Assembly: GCA_934589835.1 (NCBI GenBank)
Contig: CAKTOK010000001.1
Location: forward strand, 1 to 64,000
DNA from: an uncultured Oscillospiraceae bacterium
GTDB lineage: Bacteria > Bacillota > Clostridia > Oscillospirales > Oscillospiraceae
Direction: 5' to 3'
DNA length: 64,000 bases
Shown piece by piece: positions 45,256 through 52,221 of this stretch. The position numbers were made by a program, and so were the translations under genes. The notes under the pieces were generated by a model that made no database searches, was not told where the DNA came from, and was given only the letters and a program-made list of their open reading frames with translations. The stretch's first letter is position 1. Each line of letters starts with the position of its first letter.

Positions 45256-46512
45256 TTATCTGCGGTGGGCGGTGTCCACCACCACCGCCTGTGCCCGGGC
45301 CAGCTTCAGATCGTGGCGCAGGCGCATGGGGGGCAGCTGCTGGCGCAGCAGGTCGCGGGACAGCTCGTACTGGGCGGACAGCTCGGCGTATTTGGCCTCC
45401 ACGTCCTCGTCCGTCACCTCGATGCCCTCCAGACGGGCGATCTCGGTCATGGCCAGCTCGAAGCGGGCGGCGGAGACGGCCTGCTCCCGCGCGTGGGCGC
45501 GTAGCTCCTCCATGGAGGCGCCGCTGGCCTCCAGATACTGCTCCAGCGTGACGCCCTGGCTTTCCACATGGGCGCGCAGCTCCTGGATCAGGCCGTCCAG
45601 CTGGTTTTCCACCATGGCGTCGGGCAGCGCCGCGGTCATGCCGTCCAGCACCTGACGGATCAGGTCGTTGGCGAACTGCTCGGCGGCCTCGGCCTGCTTT
45701 TTGGCCACGGCCTGCTCCATCACGCTGCGGCGCAGGTGGGACAGATCGGCAAAGCCCTGTTCGCGGGCGAAGGCATCGTCCAGCGCGGGCATGGAGCGGC
45801 GGGTGATCTCATGGACCGTGATGCGGAAGGTGGCGTCCTTGCCCGCCAGCTCCGGCGTGTAGGCGGTGGGGAAGGTCACATGGATGTCCCGCTCCTCCCC
45901 GACGCGGGCGCCGGCCACCTGCTCTTCAAAGCCCGGGATGAAGTAGCCGCTGCCCAGCAGCAGGGGATAGCGCTCACCCTTGCCGCCCTCAAAGGCCGCA
46001 CCGTCCACAAAGCCCTCAAAATCCAGCACCACCTCATCGCCCATGGCGGCGCGGTCGGGATGCGCCACGGCCATGTGGGTGCGGGCATACTCCTCCAGCG
46101 CGGCCCGGGTGTCCTCCTCGGACAGCTCCGCCTGAGGGTACACGGCGCTGAGGCCCTTGTACCGGCCCAGCGTCACCTGGGGGTACAGGTCGATGAGGGC
46201 GGAGAAGGTGAAGCCGTCGGGGCCGATGTCCTCCACTGTCAGGGTGGGAGTACCGGCGATGGCCAGCTCCTCCTGCTGGATGGCATCGATGAGGGCCTGA
46301 GGGTACGTCTCGTTCACCGCCTCCTGATAGAGAAAATCACTGCCGTAGACGGCCTCGATCTTCTCGCGGGTGGGCTCGCCCTCCACAGGGCAGAGGGATT
46401 TGATGCCGTCATAGCAGTGCATCAGCGCGGCCTGCCAGGTGTCGCGGTCCACGGTGACGGTCAGGCGCACCTGACGGTTTTCCGGCATATCTTCCCGTTT
46501 TTTGATCTCCAT
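45256..46512 (-). CDS. tig: Trigger factor homologue with altered ribosome-binding signature
   Basis: A 418-residue protein with the three trigger-factor parts: N-terminal domain (about 10-120), FKBP-type PPIase domain (about 155-240; MGDEVVLDFEGFVDG, GSGYFIPGFEEQVAGA), and a C-terminal helical chaperone region (about 250-405). The ribosome-docking loop GFRKGKAP of normal trigger factors aligns with CPVEGEPT (Cys41-Thr48), so the Phe-Arg-Lys triad is Pro-Val-Glu. This may be a second, ribosome-independent copy or a protein with another role. It is not next to clpX/clpP/lon as housekeeping tig often is. GGAGG precedes the ATG. Confidence 0.88.
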   Translation of the reverse strand: MEIKKREDMPENRQVRLTVTVDRDTWQAALMHCYDGIKSLCPVEGEPTREKIEAVYGSDFLYQEAVNETYPQALIDAIQQEELAIAGTPTLTVEDIGPDGFTFSALIDLYPQVTLGRYKGLSAVYPQAELSEEDTRAALEEYARTHMAVAHPDRAAMGDEVVLDFEGFVDGAAFEGGKGERYPLLLGSGYFIPGFEEQVAGARVGEERDIHVTFPTAYTPELAGKDATFRITVHEITRRSMPALDDAFAREQGFADLSHLRRSVMEQAVAKKQAEAAEQFANDLIRQVLDGMTAALPDAMVENQLDGLIQELRAHVESQGVTLEQYLEASGASMEELRAHAREQAVSAARFELAMTEIARLEGIEVTDEDVEAKYAELSAQYELSRDLLRQQLPPMRLRHDLKLARAQAVVVDTAHRR

Positions 46513-46547
46513 GGGAGGTCCTCCTTATTCTGGTACATATCAGCGGT

Positions 46548-46576
46548 AGTATACTATACCGGCGGCCGGATGGCAA
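46548..46576 (-). promoter_or_regulatory. Promoter of the trigger-factor homologue
   Basis: Minus-strand TTGCCA (46571-46576), 17-nt spacer, TATACT (46548-46553). Confidence 0.75.
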
Positions 46577-46643
46577 GCCCGTCAGGCACTTTCCGGCAAG
46601 TGTCTGAGTTGTAAAATTATTGTGACATATACAACAAAAGGGG

Positions 46644-46672
46644 TTGTTCCGCAGGGCCGTATCTGGTACAAT
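46644..46672 (+). promoter_or_regulatory. Promoter of the PAP2-crp unit
   Basis: TTGTTC, 17-nt spacer, TACAAT, 33 nt before the PAP2 ATG. Confidence 0.72.
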
Positions 46673-46705
46673 ACGGGATATTATTCTGAGCTATCGGAGG
46701 GAACC

Positions 46706-47362
46706 ATGCAGCGCATCAACGCATTCATCAAAGAGCATCCGCATATCTGGTGGGGGCTGTTCCTGCCGGTCTATCTGGTGCTCTTCTTCACCATCGAGCA
46801 CTTTATCACCGACAACTACTGGGCCACGCAGCTGCCCATCGACTATCAGATACCGTTTCTGGAGGGCTTTGCGCCCATCTACGCCAGCTGGAGCCCGCTG
46901 CTGTGCGTGCTGGGCGTGTACCTGATCCTGAAGGACGGCGAGGGCTTCCGGCGGTATATGTGGAGCATCATGGCGACGTTTCTGGTGAGCACCCTCATCT
47001 GCGTGCTGATCCCCAACGGGCAGGATCTGCGGCCGGCGGTGATGCCTCGGGACAACATCTTCTGCGATCTGGTGGCCTACACCTATTCGCTGGACACCAA
47101 TACTAATGTGTTCCCCAGCGTCCATGTGGTGGGCGTTATCGACGCGTGGTTCGCCGTGTGGCACGCCAGAGGTCTGCGAAAGTGGGGCTGGCGCTGGGGT
47201 ACCGCCCTCTACGGTCTGGCGGTCATCGCGTCCACCATGTTCATCAAGCAGCACGCGGTCATCGACGTGCTGGCCGGTCTGGCGGTGGGCTTTCTGGGGA
47301 ATTTCGTGGTGTACCATATCATCGGCAGGCGGCGGGACCGCCGTCTGCACCGGGAGGTGTGA
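46706..47362 (+). CDS. PAP2-family membrane phosphatase
   Basis: A 218-residue protein with about six TM helices. The PAP2 active-site motifs visible are the middle motif FPSVHVVG (Ser-x-His) and the last motif STMFIKQHAVIDVLAG (His and Asp of the charge relay). The first motif (KxxxxxxRP) is represented by DLRPAVMPRDN, so it is less typical and closer to the inositolphosphotransferase/PAP2_3 subgroup. The enzyme probably removes phosphate from a lipid pyrophosphate or phosphatidate in the membrane. ATG 46706 follows CGGAGGGAACC. The Crp/Fnr gene starts three nt after its stop, so the two are co-transcribed. Confidence 0.85.
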   Translation: MQRINAFIKEHPHIWWGLFLPVYLVLFFTIEHFITDNYWATQLPIDYQIPFLEGFAPIYASWSPLLCVLGVYLILKDGEGFRRYMWSIMATFLVSTLICVLIPNGQDLRPAVMPRDNIFCDLVAYTYSLDTNTNVFPSVHVVGVIDAWFAVWHARGLRKWGWRWGTALYGLAVIASTMFIKQHAVIDVLAGLAVGFLGNFVVYHIIGRRRDRRLHREV

Positions 47363-47365
47363 AAA

Positions 47366-48019
47366 ATGGAGATCGGGACATCGCCGCTGTTTCAGAGAGT
47401 CAGCGAGGAATCCCAGCAGGCTATGCGTACCTGCTTCGATATGCGGGAGCAGAGCTTCCGCACCGGCGAGGTGGTCTATGATTTCTCGGCGGGGCGGAAT
47501 ATGGTGGGCGTTCTGGCACAGGGCACGGCCGTCATCGAGCGCATCGACCATCAGGGCAGCCGCACCATTCTGGAGCGGCTGGACGAGGGCGGCGTGTTCG
47601 GCGAGATGCTGATGTTCGAGAACGTGGCCGGCGACAGCATCACCGTGGTGGCGGAGGCGCCGTGCCGCGTGTGGTTCATGGCGGCGGATCAGGTGACAAA
47701 GCGGTGCGAGAAGGCCTGCGCCCACCACACGCAGGTGGTGGAGAATATGTTCCAGCTGGTGGCGGAGAAGGCCACCGCTCTGTATGAGCGGGTGGAGGTG
47801 CTGAGCCGCCGGTCCATTCGGGACAAGCTGCTGTGCTACTTCTCGCTGCTGGCCGCCAAGAACCGCGGCGGCGAGTTTTCCCTGCCCTTTTCCCTCAGCG
47901 CGCTGGCGGACTATATCTCCACGGACCGCAGCGCCATGATGCGGGAGCTGAAGAAGATGCGGGACGAGGAGCTGGTGGACATCCGCGGGCGGAAGGTCCT
48001 GCTGCATCAGGGGATATGA
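47366..48019 (+). CDS. Crp/Fnr-family transcriptional regulator
   Basis: A 217-residue protein. The cNMP-binding beta-roll (about 10-125) includes GVLAQGTAVIERID and the GGVFGEMLMFEN turn; a long dimer helix follows, then a Crp-type winged HTH (about 150-210) with SLSALADYISTDRSAMMRELKKM as the recognition segment. No N-terminal cysteine cluster like that of oxygen-sensing Fnr is present, and the Arg of the cAMP-binding phosphate cassette is not seen, so the ligand is unknown. It resembles clostridial regulators next to redox genes. nfnAB lies 127 nt downstream under its own promoter and is a possible target. Confidence 0.9.
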   Translation: MEIGTSPLFQRVSEESQQAMRTCFDMREQSFRTGEVVYDFSAGRNMVGVLAQGTAVIERIDHQGSRTILERLDEGGVFGEMLMFENVAGDSITVVAEAPCRVWFMAADQVTKRCEKACAHHTQVVENMFQLVAEKATALYERVEVLSRRSIRDKLLCYFSLLAAKNRGGEFSLPFSLSALADYISTDRSAMMRELKKMRDEELVDIRGRKVLLHQGI

Positions 48020-48042
48020 GGCCTTTTTGCGGCAAGTGAAGA

Positions 48043-48071
48043 TTGACGGGTCTGCCTGTTGGTGTTACAAT
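48043..48071 (+). promoter_or_regulatory. Promoter of nfnAB
   Basis: TTGACG, 17-nt spacer, TACAAT, 75 nt before the nfnA ATG. Confidence 0.78.
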
Positions 48072-48146
48072 AAAGCGGAAAGCGGATATGCCGTGACCGT
48101 GACCCCATGGCGGATGCCGTACTTAAAAGAGAAGGAGCCGTGATGT

Positions 48147-48989
48147 ATGTATCGCATCGTTAGAAAAGAAGCGCTGAAGCCCACCGTGATCCTGTATGAG
48201 ATCGAAGCGCCCATGGTCGCCAGAAAGGCGGAGCCGGGCCAGTTCATCATCCTGCGTGTGGATGAAAAGGGCGAGCGCATCCCCATTACGATCCATGACT
48301 ACGACCGCGAGAAGGGAACTGTGACCATCATCGTCCAGACCGTCGGCGCCACCACCGAGAAGCTCAGCCACAAGCAGCAGGGCGACTGCCTGCATGATTT
48401 TGTCGGCCCCCTGGGCCGTCCCACCGAGACGGAGGGCAAGAAGAAGGTCTGCGTTGTCGGCGGCGGCGTGGGCTGCGCCATCGCCTATCCCGTGCTGAAG
48501 AAGTTCCATGACTGCGGCGCCGAGGTCCACGCGGTGGTGGGCTTCAAGAGCAAGGACGTGGTCATTCTGGAGGACAAGTTCAAGGCGGTCTCCTCCGTGC
48601 TGAAGGTCTGCACCGACGACGGCTCCTACGGCCAGAAGGGCCTTGTCACCGAGGCGCTGAAGCAGCTGCTGGACGAGGGCAATCAGTATGACGAGATCTT
48701 CGCCATCGGCCCCATGGTCATGATGAAGTTCGTCTGTAAGACCACGGAGCCCTACGGCGTGCCCACCACCGTATCCATGAGCCCCATCATGATCGACGGC
48801 ACCGGTATGTGCGGCGGCTGCCGCCTCACCGTGGGCGGCGAGACGAGGTTCGCCTGCGTGGACGGTCCCGACTTCGACGGCCACAAGGTGGACTGGGATC
48901 TGGCGGTGAAGCGCAACCAGATGTACCACGATTTCGAGGTGCACAAGCACGAGGAAGTCTGCAATCTGTTCAAGCAGGAGGTAAAGTAA
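48147..48989 (+). CDS. nfnA: NfnA/SudB-type NAD(P)-FAD subunit of ferredoxin:NADP oxidoreductase
   Basis: A 280-residue protein of the dihydroorotate dehydrogenase electron-transfer type. It has an FAD-binding beta-barrel (AEPGQFIILRVDEKGERIPITI), an NAD-binding Rossmann part (VCVVGGGVGCAIAYPVLK), and a C-terminal [2Fe-2S]-type cysteine cluster (GTGMCGGCRLTVGGETRFACVDGPDFDG). This is NfnA, also annotated as sulfide dehydrogenase subunit beta or ferredoxin-NADP reductase alpha. With NfnB it couples NADH and reduced ferredoxin to NADPH by electron bifurcation in anaerobes. The start is ATG 48147 with AAGGAGCC upstream. Confidence 0.93.
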   Translation: MYRIVRKEALKPTVILYEIEAPMVARKAEPGQFIILRVDEKGERIPITIHDYDREKGTVTIIVQTVGATTEKLSHKQQGDCLHDFVGPLGRPTETEGKKKVCVVGGGVGCAIAYPVLKKFHDCGAEVHAVVGFKSKDVVILEDKFKAVSSVLKVCTDDGSYGQKGLVTEALKQLLDEGNQYDEIFAIGPMVMMKFVCKTTEPYGVPTTVSMSPIMIDGTGMCGGCRLTVGGETRFACVDGPDFDGHKVDWDLAVKRNQMYHDFEVHKHEEVCNLFKQEVK

Positions 48990-48990
48990 G

Positions 48991-50391
48991 ATGGCTGCAA
49001 AGATCAATATGCGTTTGGATAAGAACGAGATGCCTTCTCAGGACCCGCAGGTCCGCAACAAGAACTTCCTGGAGGTAGCGCTGGGCTACACCGAGGAGCA
49101 GGCGCTGGACGAGGCCGCCCGCTGCCTGAACTGCAAGAACCATCCCTGCGTGGACGGCTGTCCCGTCAACGTGCGCATCCCCGAATTCATCGCAAAGATC
49201 GTGGAGAAGGACTACGAGGGCGCCTATCAGGTCATCCACCAGACCAGCTCCCTGCCCGCCGTGTGCGGCCGCGTATGCCCGCAGGAGAGCCAGTGCGAGA
49301 TGCACTGCGTCCGCGGCAAGAAGGGCGACCCCGTGGGTATCGGCCGTCTGGAGCGGTTTGTGGCCGACTGGCACAACGCCCACAGCACCGAGGCGCCTGC
49401 CAAGCCCGCCCCCAACGGCCACAAGGTGGCTGTCATCGGCTCCGGCCCTGCGGGTCTGACCTGCGCCGGCGACCTGGCCAAGAAGGGCTATGAGGTCACG
49501 GTGTTCGAGGCGCTGCATCTGGCCGGCGGCGTGCTGGTGTACGGCATCCCCGAGTTCCGTCTGCCCAAGGCCATCGTCCAGAAGGAAGTGGACGGCCTGA
49601 AGGCCATGGGCGTCAAGGTGGAGACCAACACCGTGGTGGGCCGCACCATCACCATCGACGAGCTGATGGAGGAGAACGGCTTCGAGGCCGTGTTCATCGG
49701 CTCCGGCGCCGGTCTGCCCATGTTCATGAACATCCCCGGCGAGAACCTGAAGGGCGTCTATTCCGCCAACGAGTTCCTGACCCGTATCAACCTGATGAAG
49801 GCGTACCGCGAGGACAGCGACACGCCCATCATGGATCTGAAGGGCAAGACCGTGGCCGTGGTGGGCGGCGGCAACGTGGCTATGGACGCCGCGCGCTGCT
49901 CCAAGCGGCTGGGCGCGGAGGTCTATGTGGTGTACCGCCGCGGCATGGAGGAGCTGCCCGCCCGTCACGAGGAGGTGGAGCACGCCATCGAGGAGGGCGT
50001 CATCTTCAAGACGCTGAACAACCCCGTGCAGATCAACGGCGACGAGCAGGACTGCGTGAAGTCCATGACCTGCATCGAGATGGAGCTGGGTGAGCCGGAC
50101 GCCTCCGGCCGCCGCCGCCCCGTGGAGAAGAAGGGCAGCGAGTTCGATCTGCCCGTGGACGCCGTCATCATGTCGCTGGGCACCAGCCCCAACCCCCTCA
50201 TCAAGTCCACCACCAAGGGCTTGGAGGTCAACAGGAAGGGCGGCATCATCGTCAACGAGGAGGGCCTCACCTCCCGTCAGGCGGTGTACGCCGGCGGCGA
50301 CGCCGTGACCGGCGCGGCCACCGTCATTCTGGCCATGGGCGCCGGCAAGCTGGGCGCCAAGTCCATTGACGAGTACCTGAGCGCCAAATAA
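48991..50391 (+). CDS. nfnB: NfnB/GltA-type FAD and [4Fe-4S] subunit
   Basis: A 466-residue protein. The N-terminal ferredoxin-like domain has AARCLNCKNHPCVDGCPV and CGRVCPQESQCEMHC clusters for two [4Fe-4S] centres; an FAD motif VAVIGSGPAGLTCAGDLAKKG and a second dinucleotide fold VAVVGGGNVAMDAARC follow. It matches both glutamate synthase small-subunit (GltA) annotations and NfnB. The adjacent nfnA, one nt away and sharing a ribosome site in its end, and the lack of a glutamate synthase large subunit, favour NfnB. The complex balances NADH, NADPH and ferredoxin pools. A terminator follows. Confidence 0.94.
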   Translation: MAAKINMRLDKNEMPSQDPQVRNKNFLEVALGYTEEQALDEAARCLNCKNHPCVDGCPVNVRIPEFIAKIVEKDYEGAYQVIHQTSSLPAVCGRVCPQESQCEMHCVRGKKGDPVGIGRLERFVADWHNAHSTEAPAKPAPNGHKVAVIGSGPAGLTCAGDLAKKGYEVTVFEALHLAGGVLVYGIPEFRLPKAIVQKEVDGLKAMGVKVETNTVVGRTITIDELMEENGFEAVFIGSGAGLPMFMNIPGENLKGVYSANEFLTRINLMKAYREDSDTPIMDLKGKTVAVVGGGNVAMDAARCSKRLGAEVYVVYRRGMEELPARHEEVEHAIEEGVIFKTLNNPVQINGDEQDCVKSMTCIEMELGEPDASGRRRPVEKKGSEFDLPVDAVIMSLGTSPNPLIKSTTKGLEVNRKGGIIVNEEGLTSRQAVYAGGDAVTGAATVILAMGAGKLGAKSIDEYLSAK

Positions 50392-50406
50392 AAGGGACTA
50401 CATACG

Positions 50407-50444
50407 GCCCGCCCTCGGCGAACAGCCGTAGGGCGGGCTTTTTA
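50407..50444 (+). terminator. Terminator after nfnAB
   Basis: GCCCGCCCT pairs with AGGGCGGGC, with an inner CGGC/GCCG helix, then TTTTTA. Confidence 0.88.
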
Positions 50445-50467
50445 CCACAGAAAACAGGAGGAGTACC

Positions 50468-51031
50468 ATGGCGAATTTTACGAAACAGGCCATCAAGGCG
50501 TCGTTTATGAAGCTGCTGAGCCAGAAACCGCTGAATAAGATCAGCGTCCGCGATATCGTGGAGGACTGCGGCATCAACCGAAACTCCTTCTACTACCATT
50601 TTCAGGACATCCCCTCTCTGCTGGGCGAGATCGTGACGGAGCAGACGGATCAGCTCATCCGCCAGTATCCCACCATCTCCTCCATGGAGGAGTGCTTTTC
50701 CGTGGCGTTCCACACGGCGCGGGAGAACCGCCGGGCTGTCATGCACATCTTCAACTCCTCCAACCGGGATATGTTCTTGCAGGACACCATGCGGCTGTGC
50801 GAGTATGTGGTCAAGACCTATATCGCCACGGCGTTTGCCAACACCGCCATTACGGAGGATGACCGGCGGGTGGTGGTGCAGTTCATGAAGTGCCAGCTGT
50901 TCGGCGTGTGGATCGACTGGGTCAGCGGCGGCATGAAGGAGGAATCCCTTGCCGACCTGCGGCGAATGCTCCAGCTGTGCCGCGGCGTGCCGGAGCTGAT
51001 CGTGGCCCACAGCAGCGGGCAGCGCGCATAA
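50468..51031 (+). CDS. TetR/AcrR-family transcriptional regulator
   Basis: A 187-residue regulator. The N-terminal HTH is ISVRDIVEDCGINRNSFYYHFQDI (about 25-48). The C-terminal ligand domain includes MHIFNSSNRDMFLQD and VQFMKCQLFGVWIDWVSGGM, which resemble the TetR_C group found in DhaS-like and many clostridial regulators. The ligand is not readable. GGAGGAG lies six nt before the ATG. It has its own terminator and precedes a DUF308 membrane protein, which could be a target, though no operator palindrome was recognised. Confidence 0.9.
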   Translation: MANFTKQAIKASFMKLLSQKPLNKISVRDIVEDCGINRNSFYYHFQDIPSLLGEIVTEQTDQLIRQYPTISSMEECFSVAFHTARENRRAVMHIFNSSNRDMFLQDTMRLCEYVVKTYIATAFANTAITEDDRRVVVQFMKCQLFGVWIDWVSGGMKEESLADLRRMLQLCRGVPELIVAHSSGQRA

Positions 51032-51082
51032 AGCCGGTGGGCAAACGGAACGGTTTGCCCAAAAAGCAGACAGATTGAATGG

Positions 51083-51111
51083 GATGCCCGATTTTCGGGC
51101 ATCTCTTTTTT
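51083..51111 (+). terminator. Terminator after the TetR gene
   Basis: GATGCCCG pairs with CGGGCATC, followed by TCTTTTTTCT. Confidence 0.82.
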
Positions 51112-51194
51112 CTGCCCGTACCGGCTGCGGCGGCGCTGCGGTATCATCGTACCATACGAAGGGAAGCGCTGCGGCGCGAAAGGAGACAGGAAGA

Positions 51195-51794
51195 ATGCGG
51201 AAGGTACGGTCAACCGGCCCGCTGTGGGCCGTGAAAACGGGATATATCATTGTTTCAGTGTTGTTCTGCGTGTTGGGAGCGGTGCTGTTGGTCATGGCGG
51301 AGCGGTGCGTGCCGTGGATCGGCAGGGCGCTGGGCATCGGCATGGTGGCGTGCGGCGTCATCAAGCTGGGGGGATACTTCTCCAAGGATCTGTTCCGGCT
51401 GGCCTTCCAGTACGATCTGGCCTTCGGCATCCTGCTGGTCGCCGTGGGCGTCATTACGCTGTGCCACCCGGGGGAGGCCATGAGCTTCCTGTGCGTGATG
51501 TTCGGTATCCCCGTGCTGGCGGACGGCCTGTTCAAAATCCAGATCGCGGTGGACGCACGGCGGTTCGGCATCGGCCAATGGTGGCTGGTGCTGCTGCTGG
51601 CGGTGCTGACGGGCATCATCGGCTTGCTGCTGGTGCTGCGGCCCACGGAGGGCGCGCAGGCGCTGGTGATGCTGATGGGCGCGTCGCTGCTGCTGGACGG
51701 CGCGCTGAATCTCAGCGTGGCGCTGTGCGCGGTGAAGGTGGTGGCTCACCAGCAGCCGGATGTTATCGAATCCGACGACTTTGAGGTGGAATGA
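51195..51794 (+). CDS. DUF308 (HdeD-like) membrane protein
   Basis: A 199-residue protein with about six TM helices in three pairs: IIVSVLFCVLGAVLLVM, IGMVACGVIKLGGYFS, FGILLVAVGVITLC, FLCVMFGIPVLADGLFKI, WWLVLLLAVLTGIIGLLLVL, ALVMLMGASLLLDGALNLSVAL. The short HdeD-like repeat with a helix-end DGxxKI/DGAxNL is the DUF308 mark. Bacterial HdeD is linked to acid stress; function here is unknown. ATG 51195 follows GGAGACAGGAAG. The acidic tail SDDFEVE ends in a TTGAGGTGGA repeated 2.1 kb away after the recombinase. Confidence 0.87.
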   Translation: MRKVRSTGPLWAVKTGYIIVSVLFCVLGAVLLVMAERCVPWIGRALGIGMVACGVIKLGGYFSKDLFRLAFQYDLAFGILLVAVGVITLCHPGEAMSFLCVMFGIPVLADGLFKIQIAVDARRFGIGQWWLVLLLAVLTGIIGLLLVLRPTEGAQALVMLMGASLLLDGALNLSVALCAVKVVAHQQPDVIESDDFEVE

Positions 51795-51916
51795 GAAAGG
51801 GAGCGGGAAGCCCTCTGCACAGGCAGGGGGCTTCCTGCCGCCTGACGGGCAGCCTGCATCCGGAGGGGCCGCGATCCATGCGCCGGTGGGCGGCGCTGCC
51901 TGAAAAAACAAAATGC

Positions 51917-51967
51917 AAAGCCGCGGGGCTTGCAGACAAGCGCTTGTCTGCAAGCTCCGCGGCTTTT
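51917..51967 (+). terminator. Long-stem terminator left of the recombinase genes
   Basis: AAAGCCGCGGGGCTTGCAGAC pairs with the complementary arm ending CCGCGGCTTT (one G-T pair), centred on AGCGCT, then T5 and T6 runs. The stem of about 24 bp is longer than others here. Confidence 0.85.
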
Positions 51968-52025
51968 TGATTTTTTGGTTAGAATTGGAAGGGAGCGTTC
52001 ATAATGACAGCGGAGGTGGCGGCAC

Positions 52026-52184
52026 ATGAGCGACAAGAACGAGCAGCAGCTCGGCGCGGCGACCTATGTGGTCGAGCGCGTATTTACGGGCACAAAAACC
52101 ATCCAGGAGGTGGTAACGGAGGAACTCATTTTCACCGGAAAGCAGGCCGCAGGCTTTGACCGGCAGGACAGCCGCATGGTATAA
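52026..52184 (+). CDS. TnpW-like transposon-encoded small protein
   Basis: A 52-residue protein read from ATG 52026 with GGAGGTGG six nt upstream. The sequence contains TYVVERVFTGTKTIQEVVTE and ends AAGFDRQDSRMV. The YxVxRVFxGxxTxxE pattern is that of TnpW, a small protein encoded next to tnpX in Tn4451/Tn4453 and in many clostridial conjugative elements. Its function is not known. The promoter of the recombinase lies in its last codons, so the stop TAA is part of the recombinase TATAAT. A second ATG at 52003 in another frame gives an Arg/His-rich unlikely product. Confidence 0.72.
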   Translation: MSDKNEQQLGAATYVVERVFTGTKTIQEVVTEELIFTGKQAAGFDRQDSRMV

Positions 52185-52185
52185 T
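52156..52185 (+). promoter_or_regulatory. Promoter of the serine recombinase
   Basis: TTGACC (52156-52161), 18-nt spacer, perfect TATAAT (52180-52185), overlapping the end of the TnpW-like gene. Confidence 0.75.
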
Positions 52186-52221
52186 GGAACCGTAAATGAG
52201 TGGTTCCGGAAAGGAGAAAAC

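Noticed and set aside
48991-50391. Glutamate synthase small subunit as the function of the 466-residue flavoprotein
   Set aside because: No large subunit is present and the partner at 48147 is NfnA-like; Nfn is the better explanation, though names in databases vary.
51037-51063. GGGCAAAC hairpin after the TetR gene as a terminator
   Set aside because: It is followed by A and not T; a proper terminator lies 20 nt further on.
52003-52163. Alternative frame from ATG 52003 over the TnpW-like gene
   Set aside because: No ribosome site at the right distance and the product is Arg/His/Gly-rich; the 52026 frame has GGAGGTGG and family motifs.
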